Source: Limonium bicolor
Lineage: Eukaryota > Streptophyta > Magnoliopsida > Caryophyllales > Plumbaginaceae
Length of the DNA stretch: 64,000 bases
Direction: 5' to 3'
Assembly: GCA_023374045.1 (NCBI GenBank)
Contig: CM041779.1
Location: 299,098,167-299,162,166 of the forward strand
The notes below the pieces were generated by a model. The model was not told the origin of the DNA and did no database searches. It was given only the letters and a program-made list of their open reading frames with translations. This document shows, piece by piece, positions 21,672 to 33,010 of the stretch (positions within the stretch are counted from its first letter, which is position 1; every line of letters begins with the position of its first letter). The position numbers and the translations under genes were made by a program.

Positions 21672-22571
21672 CCCTAGCCCCCCAATGTACACAATTTTGT
21701 TCTTCTGGGGTAGCAGCTGTCTCCCCAAAGTAGAGTTGCCTAGTCCATTTGATTTTCTGTCAGGTATTCATTTTCGAGTTTCAGTACCGAGATATGCTGA
21801 ACTAGACCACATCTTCAAATTGTTTTTTTTTTTCTGATTCTTTTTCAGGTGGAGTGTCTCTGACTATATAAGATACTAATCTGAACTCAGCTCTACTCGG
21901 TCCAGATCACCGAACACGCTTTTGTTTCGCTCTGCACATCGACTATTAATCTGATCATACTATTGACGCCCACTGATCTTCCCTTTTTTTGTGATATCTA
22001 GGGAAAAGTCGGTTCAAAGATATTACTTTTTGACGAATTGATAGAATTTGCTTATTTAGCGCAAGGGAAATGAAGATATACTTGGGCTTCATGCCACTGG
22101 TAAATGCTGTATATTTTTGGGGTGAGTTATCCATCGGGCAATTAAGCAACCAGAAACTGTATGTAACATAGTGGTGTGGTGATTTCTATTCATTATGCAA
22201 ATGCGTTGAGTTGAGTAATGGGTTTTCCTTTTACCTCCCCCGTCTTCTACTTTCCGTGATGATTTGGCCAGTATGAGTATCGTGCACTGTGTACTGCTAT
22301 TGCACTGTGTACTACTATTGCACTGTGTACTGCTATAATGCAGTTCATGAGCCGTGCAAGTACGAGGTTCTTTCTTTCTTTCTCCACCCTCATTCATTGC
22401 GGGGTTATATCCCCATTGTCATTATGGGGTACCCTGGTTATTATATTCTTCGCTATGCATTTCTTTTTTGAGAAAACTTGCCACATGTTACTGGGTCATA
22501 TTACAAGCATGACACCCATTCAAAAGCCTAAAACCAAGGGGAAACCCAATAACACCAACCATGAACAAAAC
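21672..22571. other. 3' flank of the CS26-like gene up to element C
   Basis: About 900 bp holding the presumed 3' UTR of the CS26-like gene and unremarkable AT-rich DNA. No further gene is seen. A short tandem repeat occurs at 22283-22336. A polyadenylation signal could not be picked with confidence. Confidence 0.6.
22283..22336 (+). repeat. 18-bp tandem repeat, three copies
   Basis: Three adjoining units of TGCACTGTGTACTGCTAT; the middle unit differs at one base (ACTACT for ACTGCT). Confidence 0.9.
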
Positions 22572-23230
22572 TGTTATAATCCAGATTTTTCCCTAAGTTA
22601 GTTTAATTTTAAGTGTGTTAGTATGACATTTAGGTATTTTTGTGGTTTTGAGGAGGAGAGGAGGGTAAGGTGGTAATTTGGGTGTATTGGAAATAAGGTA
22701 AAGGAAAATCAAAATTTTCTATTTTCTTTCATTCATCTTCAAGTCAGTTCATCGGTTTCGAGTGCCCTTTTCTTGTCCCTGTCGGTGTGGATTCAAGTGT
22801 TTGATGTAGGGTTGTTTCTCCGTCTGAGTTCATGTTTGGTTTGTAGTTTGAATGCGGTTTTATTTCTCGCTTTGTGCTTCGGATGTTGACTGTGGTTTCG
22901 GTTTGGAATTGTCAATTCAGTGTTTGTTGGTTCGATTTGGTCTACGGGTCTGTTGTGTTGCTGTTCGGCTTCAATTGAAGAGTATCCGCGCTTCGATTGA
23001 GGTAGGTGGTGAACCGATTCGTCGTAGTTGTTCGCTCATGGGGGTTATCAAAATTGGGCTTTTGAGTTATTCAAAATGGATGAGTTTTGTTGATTTTTGC
23101 CTTCTGATTTGCTGTTGTTTTGAGTTCTTAAAACACCTATGATTCTTGTGTTTCTTCTCTGATTGAATTGTGGTATTGTGGCAATGTTTTTGTGGATCAA
23201 TCTATTGTTCATTGTCTCTGATTTTGCCGC

Positions 23231-23575
23231 GTCTGGACCTCTGTCCAAGCTTGCAAGTCCAGACAGTGCGTCTGGTGCTCTATGATTTATGCGAAACGTG
23301 TCCGAACAGGCAATAAGGACGAGTTCTAGGTTTCAAGTCTCGACCTCTGTCCAGACTTGCAAGCCCGGGCACAAGTCTGGACACACCCAACACTCTCTCC
23401 GTTTTAACTCTAAGCATGATTTTAGACTTCCAAGCCCGAACACATGTCCGGACTTCACCACATACATTTTGTTGGACTTCCGTCTGGACTTACAAGCCCG
23501 GACGCAAGCCTGAACTTCTCTGTGTTCGAGTCTCGGCATATGTTTGGACTTGTAAGCCCGGACACATGTTCGGAC
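23231..23575. repeat. CCGGAC/GTCCGG palindrome cluster in the 5' LTR of element C
   Basis: Several copies of a unit like TCCAGACTTGCAAGCCCGG followed by ACAAGTCTGGAC or ACATGTCCGGAC. The CTTGCAAG core equals that of the GACCGACC arrays elsewhere in the window, but the outer arms differ and spacing is less regular (about 60-115 bp). Confidence 0.85.
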
Positions 23576-24165
23576 AAGCTTCTGATTATGCCTAATATGT
23601 CCGTTTGAGTCCCATTTTGGCTTCTGTTTGTGGGGTTGTGATCCCCCTAAGTTTGAATAAGTGTTTTACACACGGTTTGGCACATTTTGTGCATTTCTGT
23701 TATGAAAGATTAAACTTCTGTTTTGGGACCTAGTTACTTTGCTTCTGAGCCGTGGATGGTCGGGTCGGGCGGATCGGACTATCTCGTAGCATGCTACGTA
23801 TATGTCATTCTATTATGTCCATGGGTACTTCCACATTTCTGTTTTGGGGGTCAGCGGGCCCTTTGGTCTTTGGACCATTTATTCGTTGTCGAGGGATACT
23901 CTGATCCATGGGTCTTCGACCCTTTCTGTATATGTGTGTGCTTAGGACTAGTATCCTGCTCTGTTTTTTGATCATTCTGGTCTGAGTTTTGATTTGTGGA
24001 TTAGTAAAAGCTTCGTTCTGTTTTATGAAATGTTTCTCTTATACTCACTGTTTAAGTAGGTTCTGTTATGTTTTCAGTTTCATTTTATTATATTATTTCA
24101 AACGTTTTGAGCAACTTGGTTGATGAAGTTTGCTATCTGCTGAGCTGTGGTTGTTCACCTCTTTC

Positions 24166-24166
24166 C

Positions 24167-24214
<48 letters not shown>
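24166..24214. repeat. (CA)n(TA)n microsatellite in the 5' LTR of element C
   Basis: A run of CA dinucleotides passing into about 17 TA dinucleotides. A shorter TA run stands at the same LTR position in the 3' copy (about 30763-30785), so the tract existed before insertion and has since changed length. Confidence 0.95.
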
Positions 24215-24217
<3 letters not shown>

Positions 24218-24509
24218 TTGCAGATTGAGCAACGTTAGATTTGCTTATGACTTGAGGAGTCTTAGAACTAGATGACTTCCTCCCTTATGTTTCATCGGGT
24301 TTCAGACTTTGTTATTTGAATGCTTTGTAGCCTATGTTATGACTATGTACTTCTTTTGGGATTTCGACTCTCTAAACCTAGACTTATTTAATGCAAGTTT
24401 CGGCTTCCGGTTTTGAGCGTATGCTTAGTAGCCTTGTGTATTTTAGGTAGTAAGTGAGCGGCGTGTGATGGTCTCAAAACTAGCCCGGTTTTGGGGTCGT
24501 TACATTTAG

Positions 24510-24521
24510 TGATATCAGAGC
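24510..24521 (+). other. Primer binding site of element C
   Basis: TGATATCAGAGC, five bases after the LTR end, differs at one position from the TGGTATCAGAGC site complementary to the 3' end of initiator tRNA-Met, the usual primer of plant gypsy elements. Confidence 0.85.
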
Positions 24522-24624
24522 TAGGTTAGGCGTTCTCTAGTGTGTTTGAATGTCTGCGCTTCTGTGTTGTTTGCTATTCGGAGCATTTGTTTGTTTCTGA
24601 TCAGTTTTGGTGTTTGATTCTCAG

Positions 24625-25500
24625 TATGCCACCACGTAGGGCGGTCCCTCAGGGCGAGGCTCCACAGCTAGTCACCCAGGTGCTGTAGAGCGTGGGTACT
24701 GTTGCAGAGCCGACGTCTGGAGCTGGCAATGGTGACAGCAATGTCCGAGCATTGCAGGAGTTCATGAAGTTGAAGCCGCCCTCCTTCGATGGTAGCGATG
24801 ATCCACAGGAGGTGAGCCACTAGATCACTGCGATTGAGGATCTCCTCTGGGTTATGGGTTGTGAGGAGAAGCAGAAGGTGGACTTCGTCACCTTCATGTT
24901 CTAGGCGGAGGCGAAGGGGTGGTGAAAGTCGGTCAAGGGAAAATATCCTCACCCGTGGTCTTGGAAGCAGTTTTCCGGGTGCTTCAATCAGTAGTTATAT
25001 CCCAATGTCTTCAGGGATCAGAAGATAGTGGAGTATGGGAGACTCCGCCAGAATCGGGAGATGACAGTGGACGAGTATGTGAGGAAGTTTATCTCCTTGT
25101 CGAAGTATGTGCTAGAGCCGGATGAGAACCGGAAGGCTAGGAAGTTTGAGAGCAAGTTGAGACCGTACATCAGATCAGTTGTTGTGCACTTTCGCCACAA
25201 GACTTTTAGGGATGTGGCAGATGTGGCTATGGTTGTGAAGAGCAATATGAGGATGAGACAGTCGTCCGGGAAGGACCAGAAGAGGAAGTCGTGGTTGATG
25301 ATTCTGGGAAGAATTATCATGCTTCTTCTCAAAAGAAGCAGTTTCATGGGGATCACAAGGGCTCTTCTTCTTCTTCTAGTAGCAGGTGTGACTTTTGTGG
25401 TTCCTGCCATCCTGGTCAGCTACAAGAAGTCTGGGGCATGCTTAAAGTGCGGTTCTATGGAGCATCGGATCGCCTAGTGTCATCAAGATAGTGGCAGTGG
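24625..25500 (+). pseudogene. Gag of element C, broken
   Basis: Starts at ATG 24625 (MPPRRAVPQGEAPQ) and meets an in-frame stop after about 20 codons. The rest is readable over two or three frames: a capsid-like part (FDGSDDPQEV, TVDEYVRKFISLSKYVLEPDE, RHKTFRDVADVAM) and a zinc knuckle region (CDFCGSCHPG..., KCGSMEHRIA) in which one C-x2-C...H pattern is degraded. Typical for a chromovirus Gag; no functional product expected. Confidence 0.8.
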
Positions 25501-25599
25501 TAGCAGTTCAGGAGGCAAGGGCGCCACTTCAAGATCTGGGGTGAATACCAAGCAGAAGAAGCCCAAGGCTCAGGCGCGATTGTATGCCATGACTGGTGA

Positions 25600-28500
25600 G
25601 CAAGATCGTGCGGCCGACCGCGTCGTTTCGGTTTTTTTCAACTGCCTTCTCAGCTAGTTTTCTGCTTGTTTGATTCTGGAGCTACCCACTCCTTTGTGTC
25701 TGATGATTTAGTGAGTAGACTTGGTCTGTCTGTTGAGCCGAGTCGCATTGAGTTGTGTGTTACTAGCCCTTTGAGTGGGGTAGCTCCCCTTGTTCTTGAT
25801 TTTATGTGTAAAACCTGACCCGTAGTAGTTAGTGACATAGTTTTGTGTGCTGACCTCCTTCCTCTATGGATGACCTACTTTGATGTAATTTTGGGCATGG
25901 ATTGGCTCTCCGAGCACCATGCCCATATAGATTGTGCAACTAAAAGGGTAGTGTTCGAGGAGTCGGGTGGACCCCGTTTTGAGTTTGTTGGTCATTTGGT
26001 TCCCTGCTCGCCAGTAGTCATCTCAGCGATGCAGGCGGTCAGTTTCTTGAGGAAGGGCTTCCAAGGTACTTGTGTTATGTCCCCGAGGTTGGAGATGGAT
26101 CTCGTTTGAAGGACATCCCAGTGGTTCGCGAGTTCCTTGAGGTGTTCCAAGATGATGTGCTAGGACTCTCACCAGATCGTGAGGTGGAGTTCTCTATTGA
26201 GTTAGCACCAGGGACTCAGCCTATTTCGAAGGCTCCTTATCGCATGAGTTCGACAGAGCTTAAGGAGTTGAAGGTTCAGTTGCAGGATCTGCTGGATAAG
26301 GGCTTTATTCGCCCTAGCGTGTCTTCTTGGGGTGCGCCAGTCTATTTGTGAAGAAGAAGGGTGGCAGCTTCAGATTGTGCATCGACTACCGGGAGCTGAA
26401 TAAGGTTACCATCAAGAATCAGTATCCGCTTCCCCGTGTTAATAATCTGTTCGATCGGCTGGCTAGTGCGACAATGTTCACGAAGATTGATCTTCGCTCA
26501 GACTATCATCAGTTAAGGATTAAGGCCGATGATGTGCCTAAGTCTGCTTTCAGGACTCGTTATGGTCACTACGAGTTCCTTGTGATGTTGTTCGGGTTAA
26601 CGGATGCTCCTTCGATCTTTATGGATATGATGAACCGTGTGTTCAAGCCTTTTTTTGATCAGTTCATGGTAGTATTTATGGAAGTCATGTTGGTGTATTC
26701 CAAGAGTGTTGAGGAGCATGAGAAGCATTTTGAGGATAGTGTTACGGACGTTGAGAGAGCATGAGTTGTATGCTAAGCTGAGAAGTGTGAGTTTTGGCTT
26801 GATCGAGTGATCTTCTTACGTCATGTTGTCTCGAGGGATGGTATTTCAGTGGACCCACAGAAGGTTAGGGCGATCACAGAGTGGGAAAGACCCACAAGTG
26901 TAGTTATGATTCAGAGTTTCCTTGGTTTAGCGGGTTATTATAGGAAGTTCGTTGAGGGCTTCTCGAAGATTATGTCACCCTTGACCCGTCTTTTGAAGAA
27001 GGACATTCAGTATGAGTGGAGCGAGGCTTGGGAGCAGAGCTTCTAAGAGCTTAAGAGGAGGTTGAAGTACGCTCCTATTTTGACTCTGCCATCTGCGACA
27101 AATGGATTGGAGGTGTTTTATGATGCATCACATAGGGGCTTGGGTTGCGTGTTGATGCAACATGACAAAGTTGTTGCGTATGGCTCCCGTCAGCTTAAGA
27201 CATATAAGAAGAACTACCCGACCCATGATATTGAGTTAGCGGTGGTTGTGTTTGCTCTGAAGATCTGGAGGCACTATCTGTATGGTGTGTCGTGTAAGGT
27301 ATACACGGACCATAAGTCTCAAGTATTTTTTTCACTCAGAAGAAGTTGAACTTGAGACAGAGGAGGTGGTTGGAGCTGCTTCATGACTATGATTTGGAGA
27401 TCCTCTACCATCATGATAAAGCGAATGTGGTTGTTGATGTGTTGAGTCGTAGAGAAGCTCCGGGTGTTGCTTGTGCGTTGTCTAGGACTTAGAGGTCCAT
27501 GATTGAGCTGCAGCATCTGGGGGAGTGCATTGTTAGATCAGACCGAGCTTGTATGCTGACTGCTCTTCAATTCCAGTCTACCTTGATCGATCGGATCAAG
27601 GCTGGTCAGGAGGTTGATGCAGAGTTGTGCAGGACTCGGGAGAGACTGTCTGTTGGCCAGGATTCAGATTTTAGTGTGTCCGATGACGGTTGTCTTCGAT
27701 TCAGGGGTATGGTCTGTGTGTCCGGTGTTGCTGCCTTGCAGCAGAAGATTATACATGAGGCACATGAAGCCCCGTATTAGGTACACCCATGTGGTGTTAA
27801 GATGTACCGGGATCTTAGAGTCATTCTGGTGGAGCAAGATGAAGAGAGAGAGAGAGAGATCTCAAAGTTCGTATCCAGATGCCAGACATGTCAGCATGTG
27901 AAGGCTGAGCATTAGAGACCTGTTGGGCTTCTTCAGTCTCTTCCTATTCCGGAGTGGAAGTGGGAGAACGTGGGTATGGATTTTGTATGGGTCTCCCTCG
28001 GATTTCGGGTGGTTTTGATGTTGTGTGGGTGATCGTGGATAGGCTCACGAAGTGTTCTCATTTTCTCCTGGTCAAGAAGACCTTTAGCCTGGAGCGACTT
28101 GCTCGGCTGTACATAGATGAGATTGTGAGGTTGCACGGAGTTCCGAAGACCATAGTTTCTGACAGAGACCCGAGGTTTGTGTCCCACTTCTAGGGCATCC
28201 TGCATAAGGCTTTGGGTACGAAGTTTAGCTTTCAGCTCAGCCTACCATCCTCAGTCAGATGGTTTGACGGAAAGGACGAATCAGATTCTTAAGGATATGC
28301 TCAGAGCGTGTGTTCTGAACTTCGGTGGCAATTGGTATCAGCATGTGACGCTGATAGAGTTTGTCTACAACAACAGCTTCCAGGCTAGTATCGGCATGGC
28401 ACCGTTTGAAGCGTTGTATGATAGGAGGTGTAGGTCTCCCATATGTTGGGAGACCTAAAGGAGAGGGTTTTGGTATGTCCGGATTTGGTTCAGGACGTTG

Positions 28501-29012
28501 TGGGTAAGATTCAGACCATTTGGGAGCATCTGTTGGTTGCATAGAGTCAACAGAAGAGCTATGCAGATCAGAGGTGACGACCGCTTGAGTTTCAGGTTGG
28601 TGATCTTGTGTATTGGAAGGTTTCACCTATCAGAGGTGTGGTCAAGTTTGGGAGGAGTGGCAAGCTAAGTCCACGTTTTGTCGGTCCGTTTGAGGTTCTT
28701 TAGAGGACTGAACCAGTTGCTTATCACTTAGCGTTGCCCCCGCCGTTGACAGGTGTGCATGACGTGTTCCATGTGTCCATGTTGAGGGAGTATGTCCATG
28801 ACCCGACACATGTGATTGAGTTCAGCCCGCTTCAGCTGCGTGGGGACTTATCTTATGAGGCAGTTTCCATTCGGATTTTGGCTCGCGATGTCCATAAACT
28901 CATAAGTAATACCATGCCTATGGTTAAGGTGCAGTGGTCGGATCAGTGAGAGGCCACATGGGAGCTCGAGGATGAGCTACGTGCTAAGTTTCCTTCCCTC
29001 TTCAAGCAGTAG
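25600..29012 (+). pseudogene. Pol of element C: protease, RT, RNase H, integrase, chromodomain; inactive
   Basis: Protease around 25650-25990 keeps its active site (LFDSGATHSFVS). RT at 26100-27000 has [19 protein letters not shown] and [11 protein letters not shown], but the catalytic FIDD position reads FMEV, losing both aspartates. RNase H (27062-27440) has YDASHRGLG and YTDHKS. Integrase spans about 27780-28460 ([47 protein letters not shown]). The tail (28734-29012) is chromodomain-like: [38 protein letters not shown]. At least six stops or frameshifts interrupt the frame. Confidence 0.9.
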
Positions 29013-29046
29013 TAAAGTATGTTGAAATTTCGAGGACGGAATTCCT

Positions 29047-29061
29047 TTTAGGGGGGAAAGA
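29047..29061 (+). other. Polypurine tract of element C
   Basis: TTTAGGGGGGAAAGA immediately before the 3' LTR start at 29062, the expected plus-strand priming site. Confidence 0.85.
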
Positions 29062-30925
29062 TGTTATAATCCGGATTTTCCCCTAAGTTGGTTTAATTCG
29101 GTATCTTGTGTTATGTGTTTTATTACATTTAGGTGCTTTTATGGTTTTGAGGAGGAGAGGAGGACAAGGTGGTAATTTGGGTTTATTGGAAATAAGGTAA
29201 GGGAAAATCATAATTTTCTTTACCCGTTCATTCATCTTCAAGTCGGTTCGTCGGTTTTGAGTGCCCCTTTCCTCTCTTCTTCCTCCTAGTCCTCTTGGTT
29301 GATGGTTGTCTGGTTGCCACTGTCTGTGTGGATTCAAGTGTCCGCCGCAGAATTGTTTCTTCATTTGAGTTCAGGTTTGGTTTGTGTTCGATTGTGGTTT
29401 TATTTATCGCTTTGGTGCTTCGGATGTTGATTGTGGTTTTGGTTTGGAATTGTCAATTCAGTGTTTGTTGGTTCGATTTGGTCTGCGGGTCTACTGTGTT
29501 GCTGTTCAGCTTCAGTTGAGGAGTTTCTGCACTTCTATTGAGGTAGGTGGTGAACCGCTTCGACGTAGTTGTTCGCTTATGGGGAGTTACCGAAATTAGG
29601 CTTTTGTGTTATTGACAATTGATGTGTTTTGTTGATGTTTACCCTCTGATTTGCTGTTGTTTTGAGTTCTCAAAACCCCTCATGATTCTTCTGTTTCTGC
29701 TCTGTTGAATTGTGGTATTGTGGCATTGTTTTTGTGGTTCAATCTGTTGTTCATCGTCTCTGATTTTGTCGCATCCGGACCTCTGTTGGGACTTGCATCT
29801 CCGGACAGTGCGTCTAGTGCTCTTTGATTACTGTGATTTTGAACGTGTCCAGTCTTCTGTCCGAACTTGCATGTCCGGACGAGGTGTGAGGACGAGTTCT
29901 AGGCTTCAAGTCTCAGCCTTTGTCCGGAATTGCAAGCCCGGACACAAGTCCGAACACGCCCAACGCTCTCTCCGTTTTAACTCTCAGTATGAGTCTGGAC
30001 TTCCAAGCCCGGACACATGTCCGGACTTCACCACGTACATTTGGTCGGACTTCCGTCCAGACTTCTCTATATTTGACTCTCGGCATGTGTCCGGACTTGT
30101 AAGCCTGAACACATGTCCGGACTTGTAAGCCCGGACACATGTCTGGACTTGTAAGCCCGGACACATGTCCGGACAAGCTTCTGATTTCACCTAATATGTT
30201 CGTTTGCGCCCCGTTTTGGCTTCTGTGTGCGGCTTTGTGACCCCCTAATTTTGAATAAGTGTTTTACACACATTTTAGCAAATTATGTGCACTTCTGTTC
30301 AGAAAGATTGAACTTATGTTTTGGGACCTAGTTACTTTACTTTTGAGCTGTGGCAGGCCGGGTCGGGATATCCCGTAGCATGCTACATAGATGTCTTTTT
30401 GTTATGTGCATGGGTACTTCCCCGTTTCTATTCTGGGGGGTCAACGGGCCCTTTGGTGTTTGGACCATTCTGCGTTGTTGAGGGATCGTCTGATCCATGG
30501 GTCTCTGACCCTTTATGTATATGTGTGTTCTTAGGACTAGTGTCCCGTTCTGTTTTTTTTTATCATTCTTGGTTAAAGTTCTGATTTGTGGATTGGTAAA
30601 AGCCCCGTTCTATTTTTTGAAATGTTTCTCTTTTACTAACTATTTAAGAAGGTTTTGTTTCATTATGCTTCCACTATCATTTCATTATATTATTTCAAAC
30701 GTTTTGGAGCAACTTCATTGATGAAGTTTGCTATCTGCTGAGCTGGTTACTCACCCATTTCCATATACATATATATATATATATGTGCATTGCAGATTGA
30801 GCAGCGTTGGATTTGTTTATGGCTTGAGGTGTCAGATTACTTCCTCCCTTATGTTTCGTATAGTTTCAGACTTTGTTATTTAAATGCCTTGTAGCCTACG
30901 GGCCTATGTTTTGACTATGATTTTT
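29062..30925 (+). repeat. 3' LTR of element C, truncated by the CACTA insertion
   Basis: Begins TGTTATAATCCGG like the 5' LTR and aligns with it along its length until ...TTTTGACTATGATTTTT, where CACTAGTAGAAAAA starts. It carries its own CCGGAC palindrome cluster (29774-30174). Confidence 0.9.
29774..30174. repeat. CCGGAC/GTCCGG palindrome cluster in the 3' LTR of element C
   Basis: At least eight GTCCGGAC- or CCCGGAC-containing units. The last three are near-identical tandem copies of GGACTTGTAAGCCCGGACAC at about 30 bp spacing, a local amplification not seen in the 5' LTR. Confidence 0.88.
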
Positions 30926-31165
30926 CACTAGTAGAAAAACCACCTATTTTGGCGGTTGTAGAAGGTCTATTTCGGCGGTTGTAGAACCGGCGAAATAGAC
31001 CCCCGTCGTCTGACCGGAATTCATTGACCTAGCAACCTATTATTGCGGTTCTTTGTTAGCAACCGCCGAAATAGATCTCCGCCAAAATATGGTATTTGAC
31101 TGAATTACGTTGACCAAACAACCTATTTCGGCGGTTCTTTATTAGGAACCGCCGAAATAGGTACT
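30926..31165. repeat. CACTA terminal and subterminal repeat region
   Basis: Terminal CACTAGTAGAAAAACC followed by several copies, in both orientations, of TATTTCGGCGGTT. A perfect 16-bp stem CCTATTTCGGCGGTTC / GAACCGCCGAAATAGG with an 8-base loop lies at about 31125-31165. Such arrays are the binding sites of the CACTA subterminal-binding protein. Confidence 0.9.
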
Positions 31166-31305
31166 TTTTTTTGTTTTTTCCATTCCAGCTTGTAAATGGA
31201 CCCAAATACACCACATAATCAAACAAACTTGTAAACACATTATATAATGCTGCCACCACAGTGGGGCACCTTTGTAGCATACCATAAAGCGGCCACTAGC
31301 ATCGG

Positions 31306-33010
31306 TGTTAGCAGAAATATGTGTTACTATACTTCTACCTAGGCAGTGTACCTATCGTTTTGTGGAATAGTGAATTAAGTGGGGGTTGTCGATCTCAAGG
31401 ACCTCATTCATATAATTGACAATTTATTTACTAACTGAGAAACTAAACTAAGAAAACAGGAAACGTCATTTTTTCAGGTTTTACTTAATTTAATAAAAAA
31501 AAGACTCAACAAACTGACATAAAATAATGAAATGGTAAAATAAATAAACTAAATAAAAATAAAGATTGAAACTCTAAAGAAGCACCCCGGATTGTTCTGC
31601 AAACCTTCACTTTATTAATCTATTTATAAACTCTTCCCTAATTCTGCAATAAACTCAGGAATCTTAATTAATTCGTTGACCGGTCCCTGTACAACAAATC
31701 CTAACCGGTAGAAATAACAAACCGCAAACCATGCCCAAGTCAATTCTAACCAATCGCTTTATTACCAATTCCTATTGGAGACAGATTAACCTATAGGCAA
31801 ACCATGCTTCTAGACGTTAATCCAGTTTAACTTCCTATGTCTTGTTAACTAATCTCAGCGCCGCATTTAGATTAGAAAACTACAAGGATTGTTTTAATAA
31901 TTAGCTAGAAAATTAAAGCACATAAAGAACAGGAATTAAACTACTGCAATTATAATCAGAGAAAAAGATTACAAAATAACTATAAAGATTCGGCTTGCTA
32001 CCCCAACCCGGGGAGCTAATCTAACTACTCAAACATAATTATAAAAATAACATAAATAACAAAGAACGACATTAAACTGTAACAAAAATAATATAAGAGT
32101 GGTGGTGGTATATGGTTGTGGTGGTGTTCGTGAATGTGATAATGGTCAGGTGGATGGATGTCTGGTACGGGTGTTTGGAATTGAATGAATGTGAAGTGGT
32201 GGAGATATGTCACGATTTGTGGCAGGTGGATGGATCGATGATGGAGCAGTGGTGATGATGTTGAATTTGTGGGTGAATGAGGCATAAGCCTCCTCTCCGG
32301 GTGTGCCTCCAATTGTAACCTAATCCCCTCCTTTTATAGGCAACGAAGCCTACTTAACAAATTCTATCGTTACTCTCTTGTTGATAAAATATGCGCCTCT
32401 CTCTCTAAAATTAATATATCTTATATATTGGTAGGCAATCCTGATGTGTCACTGAATAAAGTGCAGCCGACAATGATGATTTATCATCCTTGGTGCATGT
32501 GCTGTAGGAGCATATGTGAATCAATAATAGTGTGCCGCTGAATGATCACGTGAATGTGATATCATATGCTGATGTGAACATTGCTTGTGTGATAATATTA
32601 TCATTTGATGTTTGCCAAGCCGCTGTGGCTTGGTCAGTAGATGAGTGGTATGCAGGATCCAAAGGTCCTGCTTTCAAAACCTACCCACTACCGTAACTAT
32701 AAAAAAAACCATGATGATAATTCAATAGTGAATGAAATTGATATCTCACGTGCATGTGCAAGTAATGAAGACGTGATGATTATGATTATATATATATATA
32801 TATGTCACCATTTGTTGTGTTGTAATCCTTATGAGATGATGAATATAACTTTAAGACTTTTTTTTCCTGCATTTGACACATAAAATACATCAGCTCTCAT
32901 CTAAACACAAATATAAGTAAAAACATATGATAAGTGTGAAATATGACATGAATTGTTATGAAAATAGAAAGAATTAAAGCCCTAAAAATAGATGTATTTC
33001 ACACTTATCA
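31306..33010 (-). repeat. 3' LTR of element E
   Basis: In element direction starts TGATAAGTGTGAAATA (33010 downward) and ends ...GCTAACA at 31306. Compared with the 5' LTR it lacks the copia-type solo LTR and the 199-bp insertion, but has a SINE-like insertion at 32613-32708. An open frame at 32025-32312 (minus) is also present in the 5' LTR and is His/Pro-rich; I do not regard it as a gene. Confidence 0.92.
32613..32708 (+). mobile_element. SINE-like insertion in the 3' LTR of element E
   Basis: A roughly 96-bp segment absent from the 5' LTR. It has a pol III A-box-like stretch (TGTGGCTTGGTCAGTAG), a B-box-like stretch (AGGTCCTGCTTTCAAAACC) and ends in eight A, all expected of a tRNA-derived SINE, probably 5' truncated. 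No clean target duplication is visible, and about 27 bp of LTR present in the other copy is missing here. Confidence 0.6.

Larger units (their letters stand above)
22572..24504 (+). repeat. 5' LTR of element C
   Basis: Begins TGTTATAATCC and ends GGTCGTTACA; 1,933 bp. It carries a cluster of CCGGAC palindromes (23231-23575) and a (CA)n(TA)n tract near its 3' end (24166-24214). Boundaries come from comparison with the 3' LTR start at 29062 and from the primer site just downstream. Confidence 0.92.
22572..30925 (+). mobile_element. Element C: old Ty3/gypsy chromovirus with two LTRs, 3' LTR cut by CACTA
   Basis: Plus-strand element with a 5' LTR (22572-24504), a tRNA-Met type primer site, gag, protease, RT, RNase H, integrase with a C-terminal chromodomain-like part, a polypurine tract and a 3' LTR starting at 29062. 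The 3' LTR stops at 30925 where a CACTA element begins; the last ~170 bp (present in the 5' LTR) should lie beyond that element's far end, outside the window. The two LTRs differ often in SNPs and indels, and pol has many stops, so the insertion is old. AAAAC (22567-22571) is the left flank. Confidence 0.93.

Noticed and set aside
24510..24521. tRNA gene
   Set aside because: Only the 12-base primer site is present, no cloverleaf; the same holds at 61943-61954 and 46496-46516.
32025..32312. His/Pro-rich ORF in the LTRs of element E (also 48256-48543)
   Set aside because: It is shared only because both LTRs share it; composition comes from a GTGGTG-rich plus strand, with no start context or known domain.
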